From NCBI RefSeq assembly GCF_009730915.1, contig NC_052472.1, positions 19,312,382-19,376,381 on the forward strand: DNA of 64,000 nt, given 5' to 3'. Source of the DNA: Dioscorea cayenensis subsp. rotundata. Its lineage: Eukaryota; Streptophyta; Magnoliopsida; Dioscoreales; Dioscoreaceae. The position numbers were made by a program, and so were the translations under genes. The notes below the pieces were generated by a model. That model was not told the origin of the DNA and ran no database searches. It saw only the letters and a list, made by a program, of their open reading frames with translations. The stretch's first letter is position 1, and every line of letters begins with the position of its first letter. Shown here piece by piece: positions 12,506 to 23,408 of the stretch.

Positions 12506-13897
12506 CTAATAACATCTACTAATATGATCAATAAAAGCCAAAAGTTGTTCATAAGATGACCCTCCTTCCTTAGTACCACTCCTAATCCTCTCTCCCAACT
12601 CCTTAGCCCTTTTCCTAATTTCCACCCCTCCTTCATCCACCATCACCTTCCGGATAGCTTCATCCACATGCTCTCCCTTCAAAATCTCATCCCTTTTTTC
12701 CCACTCCCTCACCATCACCCCAACCTTAAGATGCTCAGTTATCATCAGTGCATTCCTTGGTTGGTCCGAATGCATGGGCCACGTCAGCAGAGCCGCCCCC
12801 ATGCTCATCCCTTCCATGCATGAGTTCCATCCACAGTGACTCATGAAAGCTGCTGTTGAACCATGGGCTAGTATATCCAGTTGTGGTGCCCATCCTCGCA
12901 CTACAATTCCCATCCCTTCAACTCTCTTATCAAAGTCCAACAACAGGCTCTTCTCCCTTATAAGTTCCCCTTCTTTACTTATATCCCCTCGATCAGCTTC
13001 TCTTAAAACCCAAATAAACCTCTGCTTGCTTTTCTCCAAACCCAATGCTATCTCCTTTAACTGCTCATCTGACATTGTCGTTGTGCTTCCAAAAGCTACA
13101 TACACCACTGACCTGGACGGTTGCTTGTCCAACCATTCAAGACACGGATGACGAGGTCCAGACTTATGATCAGTTACAGTGAGTGGACTCACAGGACCCA
13201 CTGTAAAAATCTTCTTGCCAACAAAGTCATCTTCTTTGGCAAGACGATCAATGAAAGGTTCTTCAATGGTGCGTGCCGTGTTGACGAGCACCCCTTCGCA
13301 TGGGCTCTCATAATCATGTTTCATTAAAAAGGTCCAGAACTCTTCAGGGCAGCAGTTGGGTAAGGGGGAGAAGAGGACGTTGTTGTCCTGAGGGAATGGT
13401 TTGGAGCTGAGTTCGTAGGTGAACGCTAGTTGAGTGAAGGCAGGGACGCACTGGAACTTGAAAGTGTGGATAGAAGGGATTAAAGCGGCATCATGGCCGA
13501 CATGGGACATGAGAGGGTCATGGATGAGGATGAGAGGGGAGGAGGAGGAGAGGGAGTGGAGGAGAGAGGCGAGAGGAGAACGGAGATGGTGGATGACGGA
13601 ATCCCAAACAGGGATTAGGTGGGAAGGGAAGTTGTGAATGGCGTTGGGGTTGGGGTTGGATGGAGGAAGAGAAGGGATGGGGATATCATGGAAGGTGATG
13701 TTGTGGGGGGATGTAGAGGACCAACCTCGGAGACGGTGGCGGGCTTGGTGGTTGTGGATGGAGGAGGAGGCGAAGTGGATGGGGAAGCCATGGGAAGAGA
13801 GAAGGAGGGAGAAATGGAGGAGCTGGTTGAGGTGGCCTTGTGCTGGGAATGGGACTACTAGAATTGGGATTTTGGTATCCTGGTTTGGAAATCCCAT
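12506..13897 (-). CDS. Zeatin O-glucosyltransferase-like UDP-glycosyltransferase (UGT93 type)
   Basis: This intact single-exon gene encodes 463 residues, the usual length for plant family-1 glycosyltransferases. Such enzymes transfer a sugar from a UDP-sugar to a small acceptor in the cytosol. The closest family by sequence character is the zeatin O-glucosyltransferases, which reversibly inactivate cytokinins by O-glucosylation. The catalytic His is H22 in PFPAQGHLNQLL, and the activating Asp is in LIHDPLMSH. The C-terminal PSPG box begins WAPQLDILAHGS, continues SHCGWNSCMEG, and ends MHSDQPRNA. The Gln that closes the box is typical of glucose users. The box has HGSTAAF where this family usually has HPSTGGF. 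ATG 13897 gives a start consistent with the family, with no transit peptide. The substrate (cis- or trans-zeatin, or another acceptor) is inferred and not shown. Confidence 0.93.
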   Translation of the reverse strand: MGFPNQDTKIPILVVPFPAQGHLNQLLHFSLLLSSHGFPIHFASSSIHNHQARHRLRGWSSTSPHNITFHDIPIPSLPPSNPNPNAIHNFPSHLIPVWDSVIHHLRSPLASLLHSLSSSSPLILIHDPLMSHVGHDAALIPSIHTFKFQCVPAFTQLAFTYELSSKPFPQDNNVLFSPLPNCCPEEFWTFLMKHDYESPCEGVLVNTARTIEEPFIDRLAKEDDFVGKKIFTVGPVSPLTVTDHKSGPRHPCLEWLDKQPSRSVVYVAFGSTTTMSDEQLKEIALGLEKSKQRFIWVLREADRGDISKEGELIREKSLLLDFDKRVEGMGIVVRGWAPQLDILAHGSTAAFMSHCGWNSCMEGMSMGAALLTWPMHSDQPRNALMITEHLKVGVMVREWEKRDEILKGEHVDEAIRKVMVDEGGVEIRKRAKELGERIRSGTKEGGSSYEQLLAFIDHISRCY

Positions 13898-13965
13898 TTC
13901 TTAGGATGATGATGATGATGAGGATGTTGTTTTGAGTGGTGTACGAATGGAGAGTGGGTTGAGTA

Positions 13966-13974
13966 TGTATATAA
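13966..13974 (-). promoter_or_regulatory. Candidate TATA box of the glycosyltransferase gene
   Basis: The minus strand reads ctttatataca about 70-75 bases upstream of ATG 13897. This is a plausible TATA position allowing a leader of roughly 40 bases. No transcript data support it. Confidence 0.4.
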
Positions 13975-14890
13975 AGAAGATGACGCTGGAGAAGACAAAA
14001 GATAAGTTGGGATGATTAGTTTTGAAGACGAGAAAGATCAAAAATATGTTTGAATTCCACATTGTTATGCTGTTATGGGCCTTGGATTCCACTTTGCATT
14101 GTGTACGTTATGTATTGGTTTTGTTTTTTTTAGGTGAGTGGAACCGGATGACCGGCCGGAGAATATTATAAGTGGTTTATATTCAATTTGGTGTGGATTG
14201 AATCTTGATGGGTGGTGGCATCTATTATAGGATTGTTTTCATAAAAATAAAGTCAAATATGATGAAGGTGGATTATCACACGCGAATGGGTTGACCAAGT
14301 CATAAGGGGCCAATTGCCCCCTCAATTGTTTTTTTAAATATTTTTATTTAGTTAATATATGTTAATGGTCCTAACTCTTTATTCTTTAATTTTTATAATT
14401 TATTTTTTATAAAAACCCCTAATTGTAATTTATATTTTTTAAAAGTACTTCATTTAGTTAATACACAAATTGCCCCAAATATATTTTATAATTAATTATT
14501 TAATTTTAGTTCTTATTGTTTATTTTTTATAATAGTTTATTAAATTAACAAAGAAGAATCTCTCTCACGGCCTCCCCTCATCTTCAGGCCGCAACCCTAG
14601 GTCATCTCTCTCTTTTGTTTAATCGCCTCCGAATTTTAATTATTCACCATCATGATCATCAACAAGCTCCAAGATCTGGTACCCATCTTTCTCATCTTCA
14701 TCTCCAATTCTCCAATTAGATTTATAATTAATCAATTAGTTTTTTTTTTCTATCAACTAGGGTTATTACAATTTGTTTCTTTTGCACACTTCTATAATTT
14801 TTGTGTTGGATTTGGGTTAGGTTGTCATTTGCCACCATCTCAACTCTCTACTAAAGCTTTATTTGTGTTGCATGCTCGGCTCACTTAGAC
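13975..14890. other. Upstream region of the glycosyltransferase, no gene seen
   Basis: The region is AT-rich. A pyrimidine-rich patch followed by an ATG at 14652 (reading MIINKLQDL, then hydrophobic residues) resembles a plant 5' leader and first exon. The frame ends after 78 codons and matches nothing I recognise. I therefore do not call a gene. Confidence 0.45.
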
Positions 14891-14894
14891 ACCT

Positions 14895-15250
14895 TTCGGA
14901 AGCACTAACACACCCGTGGATGTTCTAATAACTTGTCAAAGTTTGTCTCCAAAACACATGCAAAAATAGGGTAATAATAGAGAAAGAAGGAAAAATACAC
15001 ACAAACCACGACACAGTAATTACGTGGAGTTTGGCACTCTTGCCTACGTCTCCACGGGGGTCTAGAATTGGAATCCACTATGAAGAATATCTCTGATGGC
15101 TTGAACAACTCTCAAGCTCATCTCAAGAACAAAACAATAAAAAAAATCCTGACCTACAATCCTCATCACCAACACAATGAGAGATGATCTATATAACATA
15201 AGTCAATATGTGACTAACATGCACATGCCTACAAGACCCAACACCAAAAT
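14895..15250 (-). repeat. Copia-type LTR fragment
   Basis: On the minus strand this segment reads as a copia LTR: a TATA-like element (gttatatagat near 15200) followed by a block near 15073-15010 that includes ccccgtggagacgtaggc and aactccacgtaatta. That block is characteristic of many plant copia LTRs around the transcript start. No internal domains or second LTR lie nearby, so it is a solo or truncated LTR. It is unrelated in sequence to the copia element at 218-8348. Confidence 0.5.
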
Positions 15251-15329
15251 GGGCTCCAAATGTGCCCATGGATAATGAGAATGAAATTCTTTCCCACTCC
15301 TGCCACTGATAGTTATTTCTTATCATTGT

Positions 15330-15535
15330 TTCTCTTCACAGAAAGGTTAGCTCAATATGATTTTTCAGAGATGGAAGTCTTTGCTCTTGAGAATCAATTA
15401 GATATTTATATTATTGATGTGAGGTCCAACATGTCTACAAGAAATTAATGATCTTGCTATGAGATTGTACAAATAGAATTAGTGATCAATTCTTAGCCGA
15501 CTGCTTAGTGACATACATAATGAAATAATTATTCA
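15330..15535 (+). pseudogene. hAT-family transposase C-terminal fragment
   Basis: The frame reads ALENQLDIYIIDVRSN, a conserved stretch upstream of the hAT dimerisation domain in plant DUF4371/zinc-finger-MYM1-like transposases. Near 15440 INDLAM follows, and near 15484 DQFLADCLVTYI, which corresponds to the very end of such proteins. The dimerisation core between them (normally about 50 residues) is missing, and stops separate the pieces. This is a short, internally deleted relic with no function of its own. Confidence 0.6.
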
Positions 15536-16933
15536 TTGTTTTTAAAATATGAAAACTCATAGAGGTCAATTATGAATTTATTTTTATTGATGTTTTATTG
15601 TACTTGCTTATGTAAACAATTATATGATTTTGATTATACTTGAATTTTTGATTTATTAAATTCCCCTCTCCTTTTCTCTTTCCCTTATTCAAGTAGAACT
15701 GTTCACATACCACTTCTAGGTTTAGGTACCATTTATGATACCATTTAAATCTCTCCCAGATGGGTCTTATATGAAACAAGTTCTTTCTGGGATTGCATGG
15801 TGGGGATTTTTTTTCTTGTATAGTTTTTGTAAATCTTTTATCCGTGCAAATGGCCGACTTTCATTATCCCATACGGCACGTGAATATGTTAATAAATATG
15901 TAAGGATTCGATAATCTATCATAACTAGTTCATCTCTATACATGTATGTTCATTAGCAACCTTTTAAATAGGGGTATTGTCAAAGAAAAAGAAAAAGGTG
16001 TAGGTATAATTATTATAATTTTATGAATTACTGAAAATATGATTGGTTTTGGGCATTTCTCTAGTTGGCCTCATAAAACTTTTTATTGTCTAGATGTGTC
16101 TTAAGGCCATCACATCATTCTATGTTGATTGGGTATGTTCTTTCTCCTCCTCTAACTTTTTGACTTTTTTTTCTTGATAATTAGCAAAGTGACTTATTTT
16201 TAGTTGTTAACCCTTTTTTAATTTTGTTATCATTTTTAAAATTTGTCATTTATATTAAAACTCATTTGTTTTTAAAGAATATATTGTTATTAAAATATCA
16301 AAATAAATTGCAAAATTTTAAAATTTAATTTATAAATTGGATTAAAAATATATTTGTTTTAATTTTAGTAAATACATCATGTGAAATTTTTCTGAACTTT
16401 GCTTCCCATTTATAATCACAATTTTGTTTCAACAAATAGCATAAGTGTAATAGTCATGAACATGAGCACAATAGAGAATTGATTGTCCGGGGATTAGACT
16501 GCAAGCCTACGCTCATACCGAGGACCCTTATGCCACACTATGTATTGGGATTTGAGAGACTCTCCACCACTCAAACACCCATGCTCACCATGAATTAGGT
16601 GAGATTTGAACACTCAAATCTTAACTGTTGGGTTAGTGCAATTTTGATCATAAATTTTTATTAAATACTAAAAATGACAAATTTAAAAAAAAATTATAAC
16701 ACCGTGGTTTAAAAGTTAAAAATCTAAAAATAAGTTATTTTCCTAATTACAAGAAAGAAGGGTGAGGGTTAAAATGAAAAAAAAAAACGACAACAACATA
16801 TCCATTTAACAAACTATAGAATGATGTCACGACCCTAGAATCATTTTCACAAATAAAATGATTCAAAGGCCATTTAGATAATGAAGAAGTTTTATGAAGC
16901 CAACTAGGGAAATAGCCCTATTTCTTAATGTTT

Positions 16934-16964
<31 letters not shown>

Positions 16965-17274
16965 AGATGAGAAATCGCAATAGTAAAGAAAAAAAAACAA
17001 GGTATTCTTTTTTTGTTTTAATTGATGTGGTTTATCCACTTAAAAGGAAGAATGTGACTGATTTTTGAAATTTTTTTATTTGATAATTTATTATCTACAA
17101 AAGGTAATAAATTAGTCTTTGTGGTCCAACTGATCTATTATACTTTTTTTTTTTTACTCTTGTATCCCTTCCTTCTCCAAACTTTGGTTATTGAAAAAGA
17201 AACCCAAAAAGAGGTTTTAACAATAACTAGTTTTATTACGAAATAGCTCATAATGTTTATATCAATCTCTACAA

Positions 17275-17318
<44 letters not shown>

Positions 17319-19058
17319 CGCGCACGCGCAAGCGCGCGCGTGTAATCTTTTCATATTTTCCTATTGTGCTTTGAAGGGGTCAAGTTGTAAATATACTTAT
17401 CAAGATTGAAGTGGCCTCTCTTGTGTTTCTTTAGTGATCAACTCGTGAAGAAAACGTCAAGGACGATCTCAATTTATCAACGGTTTTTGTTGGCATATTT
17501 GACTAATGTTAGTATGATTTGAGCTTGTGATTAGTGAAGTATATAAGATCAGCTTCTAGAAGAGAAATAAGATTATGTTTAATAATAAAAAAAAAGTTAT
17601 TATTTGGTCTTCCACATGCCTTAGATTCAACAATTGACTTGAAAAACATATATCGTTAATGATAGACTAAGACCAAAGACCCAACATTGGATCTGGTATT
17701 ATTGCAATACTTAACAAATAAATACTTTTCTGGGTTAATATTAAATGATTAATAGTAATAAATAATCATTGAAGATAAAAACTTTCTTCCAAAAATAAAT
17801 TTAAATAAAAGTTAAGCATGGTCTCCTTTAATTTGATTGATGATGTTTGTTGGATTTTTTTTTTTTATTATTTATAAATGTGGACAAGCCTCAAGAATCT
17901 AACTTTTGACCATTTATTTGAGAATGAAATGAACTATTACAACTCTCTCTTATGAACGGTGGCTTTTTTTTTTTTGGAATATATCAACAAGAGCACTAGT
18001 TATTTACGGATCAAAAATAATAATTCCATGCATACGGTTCAATAGTAATTATTATGGAACCGAGAAGTGGCTCATCCACATCCACAAGTTCATAAATTCT
18101 GGTATTTATTTTAATGTGTAATATAGAGATAGGTTGGTCATTAGGTGACAAGGTTGCTATTTTTTACTATAGGATCTACTCAACTAAAATGATCATACAG
18201 CTGTAAATAATGCACATTTTGATTCTGTGGTAAATACCACAAAATTGTATCCATGGAATATCATTTTATTTGTGATCATTGGAATAGGTACACAATGGCT
18301 ATTAAATTTAAATTTAATGGTCCCAGTGTATATATTTTTTCACTGTAAAAAAAATATTATCTTCAATTTTAAATAGTTCCATTTTCCAAACATCTTAAAT
18401 GACTAAATTAATTCTATAAATCCAAGATCAATTTTTTTCACTTGATTGAAGTTATTTTTCCAATGTCCATCCAATCAATCACTGTTCCGTAATATATCGG
18501 TAAGAATTTTATAGGAAGCATAAAAAATTGTATTCAAATGCAAGTGACCCACAATAGTCAACAACCATTCTACAAGCAAACATTTATATCGATATGAATT
18601 ACAATATATGACATATCATATGCAAAATTATATTTGTTCATTCTTTCCAATGCTAAAACTAATTTTAAAGATTTTGATATTGAAAAAGTTTTGTGTACAC
18701 ATTACAAAACAAATGTATTTTATTATTTAGTCCACCAAAAGTTGTCATTTCTTGGAAGTTCAGACCAGTTAGAGTTTTCAGTTTTGGAAGACTATAAAAG
18801 GTATGTTACTTAGAAATTATAGCTTCATTTGACATAAGTGTTTGGACTATTCTTCTAGACTTCCATGAATCTCCTATTCTTCAAAGTACAAATATTTAAA
18901 GAAAATGAAGCAAGGTCTACTTTGGCAACTTCGTATATTTAATTCTTGTGTTAAAATACTATGAATGAAGCACCTTCATTGAATGCAAAAACAATAGAGG
19001 AATGCCAAAAGAGATTTTGCTATTGTGAGTGTTTTCTAGTTGCATAGTTGCAGACAGA
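15536..19058. other. AT-rich intergenic DNA with simple repeats, no gene seen
   Basis: This 3.5-kb stretch has no convincing coding sequence. It contains TA runs (16936-16963, 17277-17302), long poly-T runs, and a segment at about 16480-16640 whose minus strand has a weak B-box-like motif (gtgttcaaatctcac) that could be an old SINE. Confidence 0.6.
17277..17342. repeat. Compound (TA)n(TG)n(CG)n microsatellite
   Basis: A TA run passes into TG repeats and then into a cgcgcacgcgcaagcgcgcgcg tract. Alternating purine-pyrimidine sequence of this kind can adopt left-handed Z-DNA. It is strikingly GC-rich for its surroundings. Confidence 0.9.

Positions 19059-19103
<45 letters not shown>
19059..19103. 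repeat. (ATT)15 microsatellite at a LINE 3' end
   Basis: Fifteen ATT units directly abut the 3' end of the minus-strand LINE fragment. Read on the LINE strand they are an AAT-type tail, so the array is probably the element's tail, later expanded. Confidence 0.85.
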
Positions 19104-19690
19104 TGAGTAAAGTGGATAAACCACAAATTTATTAGAAAAATAAAAAATAGCAAATAACAAACAATACAAACAGCCAAACAAAACTACAAAACAGAAACAG
19201 AGACAAAAGGACTCTACACCAACGGTGTGACAGTCCACTATAGACAAAATAGATAAAGAAAAAGACAGGAAAAAAGAAAAAGACAGGCAGCAAACATGGA
19301 CGAAAGAACCCCAGCCTAAAATTGAGAAGACGAAGTACACCAAGAGGCTACAAAGGTTAACTCAATCAGTTCGAGAAGGGTCACTTCTGAGGCTGTGGAT
19401 GAACCGAGCTGCTGGCAAAAACCGCTGATCTGGCGCTCAAGAAGTCGAGAGCGCTTGACAAACTGAATGTTATCGCTGAAAATTTGTTGAATTGAGTCCC
19501 TAGCTGCAGAACACCAATCAATAAGCATATGAGAAATTTTAAATAAAACTGATATTGTAGGGAGAAAGGTAAGATTAAAAACTCTGTTATTTCTTTCCAA
19601 CCAGATATTCCAAAGAATTGTTCTGGTAAAAAGATCTTAGAAGGAGCGTCGGGACGCATTCAGGGAAGGAATGTAATTGTTCCTTTTCAG
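19104..19690 (-). mobile_element. 5'-truncated L1-type LINE (3' end with end of ORF2)
   Basis: On the minus strand near 19635-19560 the frame reads TILWNIWLERNNRVF, the signature of the zinc-binding region at the end of ORF2 reverse transcriptases in plant L1 elements. A second conserved piece, LIDWCSAARDS, follows. The frame runs to a stop at 19316 with a tail of non-conserved residues. A 3' untranslated region of about 200 bases and the AAT tail follow. The reverse transcriptase and endonuclease are absent, so this is a typical dead-on-arrival copy. Its 5' break lies next to the TA run that borders the FAR1-type MULE. Confidence 0.8.
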
Positions 19691-19712
19691 TGCTATATAT
19701 ATATATATATAT

Positions 19713-20406
19713 GGGGTTACATCTCCTAGGGACGTCCCCAGAATCCATATCTGGGGATGTCCCTAGGGACCGTTGGATCAAATGATCCAACGGTTCCTGT
19801 ACTCTCCCAAAAAAATCATTACACTTAAATGAAAACCAAACCTGAAATGAGTTTAGATCCATCTCCTCCACCAGCGTCCACCCATCAACGACGCCTCCCA
19901 TCATCTCCACCACCGTCTCCCGCTCATCTCCACCAACGCCTCCACCAAAGCACTCCCACCCATCAACGCCTCCCATCGTCTCCACCACCGTCTCCCGTCG
20001 TCTCCACCAACGTCTCCCGTCTTCTCCACCAACGCTGTCTCCTCGTCGTCTCCATCAACACCAACGCCTTCTCCGGTGTCAAGGTTTAGATCCATCTCTC
20101 TATAGATCAACCGATTTCTTTTTGTTGTTCTTCTTTCTCGAAGCAATGATTTGGGAGAAATGATGTTAATTTTGAGATGGAATAATATTTCATTTGATTC
20201 AGTGTTTTAACTTTAAGTTTCATCGATTGTCATAGATTTCCGAGTTTGATTTAGTCTATTAATTTCTGGGGTTCCAAAATTTCATCGAAAGATTTAAAAT
20301 TTAATTTTTTTTTTCTTTTTCTTATTTTAGATATGTATCTATGATTTCTTACCTGATCTTAGAATTTTGGTTGGTTGAAATTGTGAAAAGTGGCTGATTG
20401 GTGTGC
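19713..20406 (+). repeat. Left terminal inverted repeat of the FAR1-type MULE
   Basis: This repeat has three parts. The outer 80 bases hold two hairpins: arms 19726-19742 and 19750-19766, then a near-perfect 24-bp palindrome at 19770-19793. Next comes a GC-rich minisatellite (about 19865-20080) built from variants of tctccaccaacg. The inner part is AT-rich. The whole repeat matches 25832-26518 in inverted orientation with few mismatches, apart from rearranged minisatellite units. Confidence 0.9.
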
Positions 20407-20718
20407 ATGAGAATTTAATTTTTTTGTTTGCATGAGAATTTAACTTTAACTTTTTGTTTGCATGAGAATTTTACTCATGTCTCAAATGATGGTTCTGTGC
20501 AAGATTACTGACTAACATTCTAAAGCCATATTTATGAAAATATAATCTTTAATTTATTACTGGATCTTTAAACTATATTTCTCCCTTTTGTAATATTGAT
20601 TGGGTGATATACAATGAATTTTCAAGAAGCCCAGGTTGATCTCTATCTGATTTCCCATTTATTTCAATTATAAGCTTTAATATATTCTAATTAGTTGTAG
20701 TTTTCCTAATAGGATATC

Positions 20719-23033
20719 ATGGCCGATACCACTGATGGGATAGATTTGAATGAGCTCGGGTTAAATGGAGACCGTGGTGGTCTAACACAAGAGAATGATA
20801 GCCAACAACTTAAAAATGAAGATGATTTGGCAACACAAGATGTTCAAGAATTGGCAATGAGTCCAAAGTCTCGAGATGGACAAGAATTAGCAAAAATCCC
20901 ATTTGTTGGTATGGAGTTTGAGGATGAGGAGGAAGCATTTCGATATTACTTGGATTATGCAAAGTCCAGAGGTTTTGGGGTAAGAAAGGGTCACGTGTAT
21001 CGTTCGTCTCATTCTCAATTAATTACATGTCGACACTTTGTTTGTGATAAGGAAGGAGCCAAGTTGGTAGACAAAAGGCAACTGGGAAAAATTGTTCAAA
21101 GACGTAGAGATACAAGGACAAATTGCCAAGCTCGGATGGCAGTGTCAAAAATGAAGAATGAATTATGGACAGTAAAGACCTTTGAAGATGTTCATAACCA
21201 TCATTTACTAAGAACTCCCTCTAAGGTGATGAAGATGCGGTCTCACCGCCATATCAGTGTGATGTGTAGAAGTTTAATGGAGACATTGCATAAGAGTAGA
21301 GTGGGACCAAGCCAAATGTCTCGAATATTGAATGAAACACTTTCAAATACAGGGTCTGCATCTATTACCCCGAACGATTGTTCAAATCATTTGAGGGGAG
21401 TTCGAAGCAACAATATTGGGTAAGAATACATGGCTATTGTTAAGTTTTTCAAGGAGAAAAAACTCAATGATGATTTTTTCTTTTTTTGATATGGAGCTTG
21501 ATGAGTTTGTTCAAACTAGATGTGTGTTTTGGGCATATGGAAGATCTAGAGTTGCATATTCAGAATTTGGAGATGTTGTCGTTTTTGATACTACTTATCA
21601 AACAAATAGATTTTGTTTCCCTTTTGCTCCTTTTGTTGGAGTCAACCATCATAAGCAGTCCATTTTATTTGGTTGTGCTCTCATGGCAGATGAAAAAGAA
21701 GAAAGTTTTTTATGGGTATTTCAAACATGGCTGAAATGCATGCTAGGGAAACATCCACAAACAATTATTACAGATCAAGATTGGGCTATGGGGAATGCCA
21801 TTGCACATGTTTTTCCAAATTCTGGTCATCGACTTTGCTCTTGGCACATTGGGAGAAATTCAATGAAGTATTTAGTAGATTTGAAGAGCAAAGATGGCTT
21901 TATGAGGGATTACACTAACTGGTTGCATCTTAGTGAATCGATTGAAGCATTCGAGGATAGATGGGGTGAACTTAAGGCAACATACAACATTGATGATAAA
22001 CATTGGTTGAGTAGGATGTATGAGATTTGGAGCAAATGGGTTTCTCTATATTGGCAAGATACATTCACAGCAGGAATGACCACTACACAACGTAGTGAAA
22101 GTATCAACTCATTTTTTGATGGCTTTGTTAATGCACAAACCCCACTGGATGAGTTTGTTATGCAGTATGAGAAGGCTTTGTTAGCTCCAAGAAATGTTGA
22201 AGAAAGCGAAGACTTCAAGACTTTGAATTCTATAGCTAACTTTTATACGGGTCATCCAATTGAGAGACATGCAGGAGAAGTGTATACAAGAGCTGTGTTT
22301 GATACTTTTCAGGCAAAATTGCGAGAAAGTGATAGCATGCTTGCTGAACACATTCGAGATGGGTCTGATAATGCTAAATATGCAATTTGCAATCATGTTG
22401 TTGTATTTGGCAAAAACTGTACTGAAGATGGGGAACCTTACACAACGTGCTCGTGTAAGAAGTTTGAGAGAGAGGGCGTGTTGTGTTGCCACATATTGAA
22501 AATATTTAAAAAAAAAGGAGGTGCCGAAGATTCCCATAAAATATATTCTACGTCGTTGGAGTATGGATGCAAGGTATCAGTCAAGTGTTATGATGGTTGA
22601 GACCCACAACAATGCCTTTACACCATTGATGAAGTGGAGTGCACAAAATATGTGTTTCCGTATTGCACAGAGTATATCATCTCTAGACATGTATGAAAAA
22701 ATTATGCCTAAGCTAAATGATATATTTGAAATGGTTACTGAAAAGTCAAATGCACCAGAGCATTCATTAAGCACCAAACAAAATGAGGAAAATCAAGAAG
22801 CTATTGGTTCATGTTCTTTGCCTACCTTCTCATGTGATAATGATGTTTATGGGTCATACGTTAGTATTCTTGATCCAAAACCTGTCAAGAGAAAAGGGCG
22901 GCCAAGAGTAAACACAAGGATTAAATCCGGAATCGACCTTCAATTATCAGCCAAGAGGAAAAGGACTTGTAGTAGATGTGGGGAAAAGGGTCATTACATG
23001 ACCACATGCACATTTGAAAAGGGTTATTTGTGA
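20719..23033 (+). pseudogene. FAR1/FHY3-related MULE transposase, disrupted by one stop and two frameshifts
   Basis: Three consecutive frames make one protein. The first (20719-21423) has an acidic N-terminus and a FAR1 DNA-binding domain (GMEFEDEEEAFRYYLDYA, CRHFVC, then HNHHLL). The second (about 21485-22515) has the transposase core with acidic residues in FDTTYQTN, TDQDWAMGNA and QRSESINSFF, and a SWIM finger (CSCKKFEREGVLCCHIL). The third (22515-23033) has VPKIPIKYILRRW, a KGRPR basic patch and a CCHC knuckle (CSRCGEKGHYMTTC). The first break is a TAA at 21421 followed by a shift in a T-rich run near 21475-21488. The second is in a run of nine A at 22508-22516, where eight would restore the frame. 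It would bind and cut the element's ends. It is probably inactive as written, although both shifts lie in homopolymers and could be sequence errors. Confidence 0.88.
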
Positions 23034-23376
23034 ACGCAGGGTTATTTGTTATGGTGTTTTCAGTTTACTTCTATTAATGGATGTTGAATTTGTACCCTTT
23101 TAATATGAAATTTTTCTTTTGTGTTTGGATCTATATATTTATCTGCGTCTTTAATTGATGTGCATTAGGAGATTTATTCACTCTATTGAAGTTATTTTTC
23201 ATTCAATCTTATGGATTTTCATATGCATTGTATACTGATTCTCATTGGTCATATAGAGTAGCATATTGGTTGCTTCAATTGGCCTCACAATGTTTGTAAC
23301 AACTTTTATGCTAAGTTAATTTCATGTGAGAGATCTAATTTGACTGTCTATATCTTTCAGTAGGCTATTACTGGAC

Positions 23377-23408
<32 letters not shown>

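Noticed and set aside
13434..13904. Open frames on the plus strand opposite the glycosyltransferase
   Set aside because: They are antisense shadows created by the codon bias of the intact minus-strand gene.
14652..14888. Possible first exon starting MIINKLQDL
   Set aside because: The leader-like context is suggestive, but the protein is hydrophobic low-complexity sequence in AT-rich DNA with no continuing exon.
16480..16640. Possible SINE or tRNA-like segment
   Set aside because: Only a B-box-like motif is present. There is no convincing A box at the right distance and no cloverleaf.
19829..20146. Pro/Ser/Thr-rich and Gly/Glu/Trp-rich frames in the MULE terminal repeats
   Set aside because: They are translations of the tctccaccaacg minisatellite and its reverse complement, with no protein domain and no start context.
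21421..21488. Intron starting at gggtaagaat in the FAR1-type transposase
   Set aside because: The sequence still encodes conserved transposase residues (MAIVKFFKEKK) in the original frame, so a stop plus a frameshift explains it better than an intron.
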